A stretch of DNA of 21,446 nucleotides, from the NCBI GenBank assembly GCA_031629035.1, contig JAVLUG010000011.1:1-21446 (forward strand), written 5' to 3'. Source of the stretch: MVYY01 sp012517575 (GTDB taxonomy: Bacteria > Bacteroidota > Bacteroidia > Bacteroidales > Paludibacteraceae). The notes beneath the pieces were generated by a model that worked only from the letters and a program-made list of their open reading frames with translations, searched no databases and was not told the DNA's origin. This document shows positions 7,596 through 12,998 of this stretch, piece by piece (position 1 is the stretch's first letter; the number at the start of each line of letters is the position of its first letter). The position numbers and the translations under genes were made by a program.

Positions 7596-7895
7596 ATGAA
7601 ATCAAGAATTCAAGCCATTAATTTCGATGCGACAGAAGAATTGGAAGCGTATGTAGAAAAGAAAATCTCAAAATTTGAAAAACTTATAGATGGAATTTTG
7701 AACGTGGAAGTTTATTTAAAGTTGGTTAAGCCGAAAATATCGGCCGATAAGGAGGCAGGAATCAAAGTATCTATTCCAAATGTAGATTTCTTTTCTTCCA
7801 AAGCCTGCGAAACTTTTGAGGAAGCTATAGACTTGTGTGTAGATGCCATTGAAAAACAAATAAAAAAGCACAAGGAAAAAATTTCTAAAAAATAA
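7596..7895 (+). CDS. hpf: Ribosome hibernation promoting factor, short form
   Basis: Cytoplasmic HPF/YfiA-family protein that binds the 30S decoding region and inactivates ribosomes under stress or starvation. The 99-residue product is the short form: only the beta-alpha-beta-beta-beta-alpha domain, without the C-terminal dimerisation domain of long HPF. Visible family features are MKSRIQAINFDATEELEAYVEKKISKF, with the paired helix residues, and the second helix CETFEEAIDLCVDAIEKQIKKHKEK ending in a lysine-rich tail. It follows xerC by 14 bases. Its leader carries a complete SD, unlike nearly all neighbours, so its translation may respond to how well the ribosome's anti-SD is hidden. A terminator follows at 7940-7974. 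Confidence 0.93.
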   Translation: MKSRIQAINFDATEELEAYVEKKISKFEKLIDGILNVEVYLKLVKPKISADKEAGIKVSIPNVDFFSSKACETFEEAIDLCVDAIEKQIKKHKEKISKK

Positions 7896-7908
7896 TTATC
7901 AAAAAGGT

Positions 7909-7938
7909 TTTGGAATTCAAAATAATTCAGTAAATTTG
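7909..7938 (+). promoter_or_regulatory. Promoter of the tRNA-Thr/Tyr/Gly cluster
   Basis: TTTG (7909-7912), 18 bases, then TAAATTTG (7931-7938), an exact -7 match. Initiation near 7945 falls within the 5' arm of the hpf terminator, so transcripts begun here would not contain the full hairpin. Confidence 0.7.
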
Positions 7939-7939
7939 C

Positions 7940-7974
7940 AAGCCGTTTAAGTAGGAATATTTAAGCGGCTTTTT
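7940..7974 (+). terminator. Intrinsic terminator of hpf
   Basis: AAGCCGTTTAA pairs with TTAAGCGGCTT over 11 bp, with one G-U pair, and is followed by a T run. It ends the xerC-hpf unit. Confidence 0.8.
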
Positions 7975-8005
7975 AAACACGAAAAAGGGTGTTTTTTAGA
8001 CAATT

Positions 8006-8079
8006 GCCTCTTTAGCTCAGCTGGCCAGAGCACGTGATTTGTAATCTCGGGGTCGTTGGTTCGAATCCGACAAGAGGCT
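8006..8079 (+). tRNA. tRNA-Thr (anticodon TGT)
   Basis: Complete cloverleaf of 74 bases: acceptor GCCTCTT / AAGAGGC with discriminator T, D arm GCTC / GAGC, anticodon loop TTTGTAA giving TGT, and T arm GTTGG TTCGAAT CCGAC. The 3' CCA is not encoded. The anticodon stem CGTGA / TCTCG has a U-U mismatch at positions 29-41. First of four tRNAs in a row. Confidence 0.95.
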
Positions 8080-8133
8080 CAGCCGACAAGGTTAGAAAAT
8101 TTGGAGAGGCCAAATTTGAAAATTAAGACAAAA

Positions 8134-8216
8134 GGGCAGTTACCAGAGTGGCCAAATGGGGCTGACTGTAACTCAGCTGTCTTTCGACTTCGGTGGTTCG
8201 AATCCATCACTGCCCA
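8134..8216 (+). tRNA. tRNA-Tyr (anticodon GTA)
   Basis: Class II tRNA of 83 bases with a long variable arm. Acceptor GGGCAGT / ACTGCCC with discriminator A, anticodon loop CTGTAAC giving GTA, and T arm GGTGG TTCGAAT CCATC. CCA is not encoded. Confidence 0.95.
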
Positions 8217-8254
8217 CAATAAGACAGAAGTTTTTTCGGTTTTATTGAAATTTT

Positions 8255-8327
8255 GCGGAAGTAGCTCAGTCGATAGAGCATTAGCCTTCCAAGCTGAGGG
8301 TCGCGGGTTTGAGTCCCGTCTTCCGCT
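8255..8327 (+). tRNA. tRNA-Gly (anticodon TCC) with A19-U56 in place of G19-C56
   Basis: Cloverleaf of 73 bases: acceptor GCGGAAG / CTTCCGC with discriminator T, D arm GCTC / GAGC, anticodon loop CTTCCAA giving TCC, and T arm GCGGG / CCCGT. The D loop reads AGTCGATA, so position 19 is A, not G. The T loop reads TTTGAGT, so position 56 is T, not C. The two changes together keep a base pair between the loops. CCA is not encoded. Confidence 0.95.
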
Positions 8328-8338
8328 CTGAGAATATG

Positions 8339-8389
8339 AAGGAAACAAACAACGGTTCGCTTGAGATAGAACCGTTGCATTCCTTTTTT
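8339..8389 (+). terminator. Terminator-like hairpin inside the tRNA cluster
   Basis: CAACGGTTC (8350-8358) pairs with GAACCGTTG (8369-8377). Outside it AAGGAA (8339-8344) can pair with TTCCTT (8380-8385), which runs into TTTT. It lies between tRNA-Gly and tRNA-Thr(GGT) and splits the cluster into two possible units. Confidence 0.65.
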
Positions 8390-8396
8390 AAATTTG
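8389..8396 (+). promoter_or_regulatory. Candidate -7 element for tRNA-Thr(GGT)-tuf
   Basis: TAAATTTG, an exact -7 match and identical to that of the upstream tRNA promoter, starts in the T run of the preceding hairpin. No clear TTTG is seen at the expected -33 distance, so the call is tentative. Confidence 0.4.
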
Positions 8397-8420
8397 CAGA
8401 AAGGAACTTTCAAATTGAAT

Positions 8421-8492
<72 letters not shown>

Positions 8493-8563
8493 CTATGTTT
8501 TTTTGGAAACAAAGCTTTTATAAAACATAAATTACTAATTATTAAAAAAACTATTCTAAGATT

Positions 8564-9751
8564 ATGGCAAAAGAAAAATTTGACAGGTCAAAACCACATG
8601 TCAACATTGGAACAATCGGACATGTTGACCATGGTAAAACTACTTTGACCGCCGCTATTACCAAAGTGCTTGCTGAAAAAGGACTTGCTGAAATGCGATC
8701 TTTCGATTCTATCGATAATGCACCGGAAGAAAAAGAACGTGGAATCACCATTAATACTTCGCACGTAGAATATCAGACTGCTGCACGCCACTATGCTCAC
8801 GTTGACTGTCCGGGACACGCCGACTATGTTAAAAACATGGTTACAGGTGCTGCTCAGATGGACGGAGCCATTATTGTGGTAGCTGCTACTGATGGTCCCA
8901 TGCCACAGACTCGTGAACACATTCTTTTGGCTCGTCAGGTAAACGTGCCGAGATTGGTAGTATTTATCAATAAATGCGATTTGGTGGATGACGAAGAAAT
9001 GCTCGACCTTGTAGAAATGGAAATGCGCGAACTTCTTTCATTCTACGATTTCGATGGCGACAATACACCCGTTATCCGTGGTTCAGCTTTGGGCGCATTG
9101 GATGGAGACCCCAAATGGGAAGCTAAAATTGTTGAGTTGATGGATGCTGTTGACAATTGGATTGAATTGCCACAGCGTGATGTTGACAAACCATTCCTGA
9201 TGCCTGTTGAAGACGTATTTTCTATCACGGGACGTGGAACTGTTGCAACCGGAAGAATTGAAACCGGAATTGTAAAAGTTGGCGACGAAGTTCAGATTAT
9301 CGGATTAGGACATGAAGCAAAGAAAACGGTTGTAACCGGTGTGGAAATGTTCCGTAAAATTCTGGATCAAGGACAGGCTGGCGATAACGTTGGTTTGCTT
9401 TTGAGAGGTATCGATAAGGATGAAATCAAACGAGGCATGGTTATCACCCACCCGGGAGCCGTTACACCTCACAAAAAATTCAAAGCTGCTGTTTATATTT
9501 TGAAAAAAGAAGAAGGTGGACGTCATACTCCATTCCATGATCACTATCGTCCTCAGTTCTATATTCGTACAATGGATGTTACCGGTGAAATTACCCTTCC
9601 TGAAGGTGTAGAAATGGTAATGCCGGGCGACAACATAGAATTTACTGTAGAGTTAATTTATCCGGTAGCTTGCAGCGTAGGTTTGCGTTTTGCTATTCGT
9701 GAAGGCGGACGTACGGTAGGTTCGGGACAGATCACAGAAATTTTGGATTAA
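8564..9751 (+). CDS. tuf: Translation elongation factor EF-Tu
   Basis: GTPase that delivers aminoacyl-tRNA to the ribosomal A site. The 395-residue protein has all three domains. G motifs are GHVDHGKT (19-26), the switch region with RGITINTSHVEY (59-70), DCPGHADY (81-88) and NKCD (136-139). Domain 2 carries GRGTVATGRIETG, and domain 3 ends in GLRFAIREGGRTVGSGQITEIL. The ATG at 8564 (MAKEKFDRSKPHVNIGTIGH) is the standard start. The A-rich leader has no SD. It lies in the usual Bacteroidales order between tRNA-Thr and tRNA-Trp, and a short terminator follows. Confidence 0.99.
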   Translation: MAKEKFDRSKPHVNIGTIGHVDHGKTTLTAAITKVLAEKGLAEMRSFDSIDNAPEEKERGITINTSHVEYQTAARHYAHVDCPGHADYVKNMVTGAAQMDGAIIVVAATDGPMPQTREHILLARQVNVPRLVVFINKCDLVDDEEMLDLVEMEMRELLSFYDFDGDNTPVIRGSALGALDGDPKWEAKIVELMDAVDNWIELPQRDVDKPFLMPVEDVFSITGRGTVATGRIETGIVKVGDEVQIIGLGHEAKKTVVTGVEMFRKILDQGQAGDNVGLLLRGIDKDEIKRGMVITHPGAVTPHKKFKAAVYILKKEEGGRHTPFHDHYRPQFYIRTMDVTGEITLPEGVEMVMPGDNIEFTVELIYPVACSVGLRFAIREGGRTVGSGQITEILD

Positions 9752-9759
9752 TTTGACAG

Positions 9760-9780
9760 AAAGATGTTATCATCTTTTTT
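9760..9780 (+). terminator. Intrinsic terminator of tuf
   Basis: AAAGATG (9760-9766) pairs with CATCTTT (9771-9777) around TTAT and runs into a T tract, nine bases after the stop codon. Confidence 0.75.
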
Positions 9781-9820
9781 GACATCACAAAAATAATCAT
9801 GAATTATTCTTTTTAAGTTA

Positions 9821-9867
9821 TTTTCCTTTTACGGGTTTTGATGAATTCAAAGCCTGTAAAAGGAAAA
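9821..9867 (+). repeat. 21-bp hairpin before tRNA-Trp
   Basis: The arms 9821-9841 and 9847-9867 pair without a bulge over 21 bp, with only two G-U pairs, around the loop TGAAT. No T run follows on the plus strand, so it is not a standard rho-independent terminator. It ends seven bases before tRNA-Trp. Possible roles are an RNase processing site, part of a termination region with 9760-9780, or an attenuator. Confidence 0.75.
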
Positions 9868-9874
9868 ATTACCT

Positions 9875-9951
9875 ACGGGCGTAGCTCAGTTTGGTAGAGC
9901 ACTGGTCTCCAAAACCAGGTGTCGGGAGTTCGAGTCTCTCTGCCCGTGCCA
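9875..9951 (+). tRNA. tRNA-Trp (anticodon CCA), 3' CCA encoded
   Basis: Acceptor ACGGGCG / TGCCCGT (with one G-U pair), D arm GCTC / GAGC, anticodon stem CTGGT / ACCAG around CTCCAAA (anticodon CCA), T arm GGGAG TTCGAGT CTCTC, discriminator G at 9948, then CCA at 9949-9951. It is the only one of the five tRNAs here with a templated CCA. secE starts 15 bases later, so it is likely released from a tRNA-mRNA transcript. Confidence 0.96.
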
Positions 9952-9966
9952 ATTTGTACAAAAAAC

Positions 9967-10158
9967 ATGAAAATAATTAACTATATCAAAGAGTCTTATT
10001 CAGAACTGGTTCATAAAGTTTCTTGGCCTTCGCTCTCGGAACTTACCAACAGCGCAGTTGTTGTATTGATTGCTTCCATCATCCTTGCGTTGATTGTGTG
10101 GGTTATGGATTTAAGTTTTGAATCTATCATGACGTTCATTTACGAAAAAATCTTTTAA
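9967..10158 (+). CDS. secE: Preprotein translocase subunit SecE
   Basis: Single-span subunit of the SecYEG protein-conducting channel in the inner membrane. The 63-residue protein has an amphipathic N-terminus (KIINYIKESYSELVHKVSWP) with the family's conserved VSWPS, followed by one transmembrane segment at about 29-48 (AVVVLIASIILALIVWVMDL). This is the short, one-span form. The ATG at 9967 is chosen because the longer frame starts inside tRNA-Trp. It stands directly upstream of nusG, the near-universal arrangement. Confidence 0.95.
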   Translation: MKIINYIKESYSELVHKVSWPSLSELTNSAVVVLIASIILALIVWVMDLSFESIMTFIYEKIF

Positions 10159-10170
10159 TCTTTAATCAGT

Positions 10171-10176
10171 GGAGGT
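10171..10176 (+). promoter_or_regulatory. Shine-Dalgarno sequence that decides the nusG start
   Basis: GGAGGT lies seven bases before the GTG at 10184. The alternative GTG at 10169 overlaps the SD itself and has no motif upstream, so 10184 is favoured. Confidence 0.75.
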
Positions 10177-10183
10177 CGAAAAA

Positions 10184-10732
10184 GTGTCTGAAACGACAAA
10201 TTTTAAATGGTATGTACTCCGTGCCATTAGTGGGAAAGAAAGCAAAGTAAAGGAATACATTGAGACAGAAATTAAAAATTCTGACCTAGGACAATATGTA
10301 CGCCAGGTTTTGATCCCTACTGAAAAGGTTTTTCAGATTCGTAACGGCAAAAAAATTGCTAAAGAAAGGAATTGTATGCCGGGTTACGTCTTGATAGAAG
10401 CCAATCTTATGGGTGAAGCTCTTCACCGTGTTCGCGAAACCCCCAATGTATTGGGCTTTTTAGGCGAAAAAAATAATATCCCAACACCCATCCGCACTTC
10501 TGAAATTAATAGAATTTTAGGAACTATGGATGAGTTGCAGGAAAGCGAAGAAGAAATGATAACTCCTTTTATGGTAGGAGAAAATGTCAAAGTTATCTTC
10601 GGACCTTTCTCGGGATTTAGTGGAACGATTGAAGAGGTAAACACCGAAAAGAAAAAACTCAAAGTTATGGTTATGATATTCGGTCGGAAAACTCCGCTCG
10701 AATTAGCGTTTACACAAGTAGAAAAGGAATAG
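10184..10732 (+). CDS. nusG: Transcription termination/antitermination factor NusG
   Basis: RNA polymerase-associated elongation factor that links transcription to Rho and to the ribosome. The 182-residue protein has the NGN domain (FKWYVLRAISGKESKVKEYI, IPTEKVFQIRNGKK, MPGYVLIEA) and a C-terminal KOW domain (GENVKVIFGPFSGFSGTIEEV). The start is the GTG at 10184, giving MSETTNFKWYVLRAISGKE, close to the usual short N-terminus. A GTG at 10169 would add five residues. A GTG start combined with a strong SD is unlike every neighbour. secE ends 25 bases upstream and rplK begins 55 bases downstream. Confidence 0.95.
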   Translation: MSETTNFKWYVLRAISGKESKVKEYIETEIKNSDLGQYVRQVLIPTEKVFQIRNGKKIAKERNCMPGYVLIEANLMGEALHRVRETPNVLGFLGEKNNIPTPIRTSEINRILGTMDELQESEEEMITPFMVGENVKVIFGPFSGFSGTIEEVNTEKKKLKVMVMIFGRKTPLELAFTQVEKE

Positions 10733-10787
10733 TTGGCTCGGTTACAGGTCAATTTTTCCGCTAACAACATCAAAAATTAAAACAATT

Positions 10788-11228
10788 ATGGCAAAAGAGA
10801 TTGCTGGAGTAATTAAATTGCAGATAAAAGGAGGTGCAGCAAATCCATCTCCACCCGTAGGACCTGCTTTGGGTTCTAAAGGGATCAACATTATGGAGTT
10901 CTGTAAACAATTTAATGCCAGAACTCAGGACAAAGCCGGTAAAATATTACCCGTTGTCATTACTTACTATACGGACAAATCATTCGATTTTGTTGTTAAA
11001 ACACCTCCGGTAGCCATTCAATTGCTCGAACTTACCAAACTCAAAAGTGGATCGCCCGAACCTAACCGTAAAAAGGTTGCAGAAATTTCGTGGGATCAGG
11101 TGAAGGAGATTGCTCAGGATAAAATGGTTGACATGAACTGTTTTGAGGTGGAATCTGCTATGAGAATGGTAGCTGGAACGGCAAGAAGTATGGGTATTAC
11201 CGTTAAGGGTACTTTTCCGGGTAAATAA
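10788..11228 (+). CDS. rplK: 50S ribosomal protein uL11
   Basis: Binds the GTPase-associated centre of 23S rRNA at the base of the stalk. The 146-residue protein has the N-terminal domain with the proline-rich PPVGPALG (22-29) and the rRNA-binding C-terminal domain ending in VAGTARSMGITVKG. Length and both domains are standard. It heads the rplK-rplA-rplJ-rplL group. No clear promoter is visible in the 55 bases after nusG, so readthrough from secE-nusG is likely. Confidence 0.98.
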   Translation: MAKEIAGVIKLQIKGGAANPSPPVGPALGSKGINIMEFCKQFNARTQDKAGKILPVVITYYTDKSFDFVVKTPPVAIQLLELTKLKSGSPEPNRKKVAEISWDQVKEIAQDKMVDMNCFEVESAMRMVAGTARSMGITVKGTFPGK

Positions 11229-11249
11229 CAATTAAACACTTCAATTACA

Positions 11250-11945
11250 ATGAGTACATTAACAAAAAATCGAAGATCCGCTTTAGAAAAAATTGAAGCT
11301 GGAAAATCATATTCACTTATTGAAGCTGCAAAATTAGTAAAGGAAGTTACCACTACTAAATTTGATGCTTCTGTGGATATTGATGTGCGTTTAGGAGTTG
11401 ATCCCCGTAAGGCCAATCAGATGGTACGTGGAGTCGTTTCCCTTCCTAATGGAACTGGGAAACAGGTGAAAGTACTTGCTTTGTGTCCTCCGGAACTGGA
11501 AGCTGCCGCTAAAGAAGCCGGCGCCGATTATGTCGGTCTGGACGAATACATCGAAAAAATCAAGGGTGGCTGGACAGATGTTGATGTCATCATTACTACT
11601 CCCGCTGTGATGGGAAAATTGGGAGCACTTGGACGAATTCTTGGTCCTCGCGGTTTGATGCCCAATCCCAAAAGCGGTACGGTAACAAATGATATTGCCA
11701 AGGCTATCAAAGAAGTTAAACAGGGAAAAATAGATTTCAAGGTTGACAAGTTCGGAATTGTTCATGCTTCTATCGGAAAAGTTTCCTTTACAGCAGAACA
11801 AATTGCTGAAAATGCACAGGAATTTATTTCTACGCTGATAAAACTAAAACCTTCTACAGCCAAAGGAACTTACGTAAAAAGCATTTATCTTTCTAGTACG
11901 ATGAGTCCGGGTATAAAAGTGGATCCCAAATCAATTGAAATTTAA
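11250..11945 (+). CDS. rplA: 50S ribosomal protein uL1
   Basis: Forms the mobile L1 stalk at the ribosomal E site and in many bacteria represses its own operon by binding mRNA. The 231-residue protein is full length and has the signature GRILGPRGLMPNPKSGT (128-144) between the two halves of the split domain. Its gene lies 21 bases after rplK and 11 bases before rplJ. An L1-type mRNA operator was looked for between nusG and rplK but is not evident. Confidence 0.98.
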   Translation: MSTLTKNRRSALEKIEAGKSYSLIEAAKLVKEVTTTKFDASVDIDVRLGVDPRKANQMVRGVVSLPNGTGKQVKVLALCPPELEAAAKEAGADYVGLDEYIEKIKGGWTDVDVIITTPAVMGKLGALGRILGPRGLMPNPKSGTVTNDIAKAIKEVKQGKIDFKVDKFGIVHASIGKVSFTAEQIAENAQEFISTLIKLKPSTAKGTYVKSIYLSSTMSPGIKVDPKSIEI

Positions 11946-11956
11946 AGATTAAACTT

Positions 11957-12472
11957 ATGAAGAAGGAAGATAAAAGCACAATCATTGAACAGATTGAATC
12001 AGTTCTGAGCGAGTATCCTCATTTTTACCTGACTGACATAGGTGGCTTAAATGCTGCTCAGACCAGTGAGTTAAGGAAACTTTGCTACAAGGAAAAGGTT
12101 AAACTGGTAGTGGTTAAAAATACCTTGTTGAAAAAAGCACTGGACCGCTCTACGGTTGATTTCAGTGAATTGTATCCAACTTTGAAAGGTGAAACTGCTC
12201 TCATGCTTTCCGATATGGCTAATGTGCCGGCAAAACTGATAAAAAACTTCAGTAACAAAAACAAAAAACCCGTTTTAAAGGCAGCATATGTTGAGGAAAG
12301 CTTTTACATTGGAGAAAATCAACTCGAAACACTCATCAATGTGAAGAGCAAGAATGAACTGATTGCCGACTTGATTGCTTTGTTGCAGTCTCCGGCTAAA
12401 AATGTCGTTTCAGCTCTACAATCAGGAGCGAATACTATTCATGGTGTCCTACAGACACTTTCTGAAAAATAA
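11957..12472 (+). CDS. rplJ: 50S ribosomal protein uL10
   Basis: Stalk base protein that joins L7/L12 dimers to 23S rRNA. The 171-residue product has the N-terminal RNA-binding region (DIGGLNAAQTSELRKLCYKE, KLVVVKNTLLKKAL) and the C-terminal helix (AKNVVSALQSGANTIHGVLQ) that holds L7/L12. Only 11 bases separate it from rplA, so the long L10 leader known from enterobacteria cannot exist here. Any L10-L12 feedback would need a different site. Confidence 0.97.
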   Translation: MKKEDKSTIIEQIESVLSEYPHFYLTDIGGLNAAQTSELRKLCYKEKVKLVVVKNTLLKKALDRSTVDFSELYPTLKGETALMLSDMANVPAKLIKNFSNKNKKPVLKAAYVEESFYIGENQLETLINVKSKNELIADLIALLQSPAKNVVSALQSGANTIHGVLQTLSEK

Positions 12473-12509
12473 TTTTTTAAATTAAAAACAAATCAAAAAA
12501 TAGAATAAA

Positions 12510-12887
12510 ATGGCAGATTTGAAAGCTTTTGCAGAACAATTGGTTAACTTGACAGTAAAAGAAGTCAACGAGTTAGCACAGATTTTAAAAAATGATTATG
12601 GTATCGAACCCGCTGCTGCAGCTGTTGCTGTTGCTGCTGGCCCATCAACTGCTGCAGCTGAAGCAGTTGAAGAAAAAACTGCTTTTGATGTAGTATTGAA
12701 ATCACCGGGAGCCAACAAACTGGCAATTGTAAAATTAGTTAAAGAACTCACCGGTTTGGGACTTAAAGATGCCAAAGATTTAGTTGACGCTGCTCCTTCT
12801 GTTATTAAGGAAGGTATTTCTAAAGATGAAGCTGAAGCCTTAAAAAATCAATTGGTTGAAGGCGGAGCTGAAGTCGAAATTAAATAA
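12510..12887 (+). CDS. rplL: 50S ribosomal protein bL12 (L7/L12)
   Basis: Multi-copy stalk protein that recruits and activates translational GTPases. The 125-residue protein has an N-terminal dimerisation helix pair (1-33), an Ala-rich flexible hinge (about 35-54) and a globular C-terminal domain with KLAIVKLVKELTGLGLKDAK and the closing GAEVEIK. The 37-base leader is A-rich and SD-less. A strong hairpin at 12911-12950 lies downstream before rpoB. Confidence 0.98.
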   Translation: MADLKAFAEQLVNLTVKEVNELAQILKNDYGIEPAAAAVAVAAGPSTAAAEAVEEKTAFDVVLKSPGANKLAIVKLVKELTGLGLKDAKDLVDAAPSVIKEGISKDEAEALKNQLVEGGAEVEIK

Positions 12888-12910
12888 TGTCAGCTGAATA
12901 TCAGTAACTT

Positions 12911-12950
12911 GGTTTAGAACCTTTCACAGCGGGAGGTTCTAAACCTTTTT
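12911..12950 (+). terminator. Terminator or attenuator between rplL and rpoB
   Basis: GGTTTAGAACCT (12911-12922) pairs perfectly over 12 bp with AGGTTCTAAACC (12934-12945), followed by five T. No TTTG / TAnnTTTG promoter is recognised in the 48 bases before rpoB, so partial readthrough is the simplest model, as in the rplL-rpoB attenuator of enterobacteria. Confidence 0.8.
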
Positions 12951-12998
12951 GTCTATACAACATAGCGAGTTCATTGAACCCCAATAACCTCTTTGAAA

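Noticed and set aside
8079..8348. Frames of 65-91 codons on both strands across the tRNA cluster
   Set aside because: They are translations of tRNA sequences; peptides of this kind are a well-known annotation artefact.
10733..10787. L1-type mRNA operator or promoter before rplK
   Set aside because: No structure resembling the L1 rRNA site and no TAnnTTTG element could be recognised in the 55 bases.
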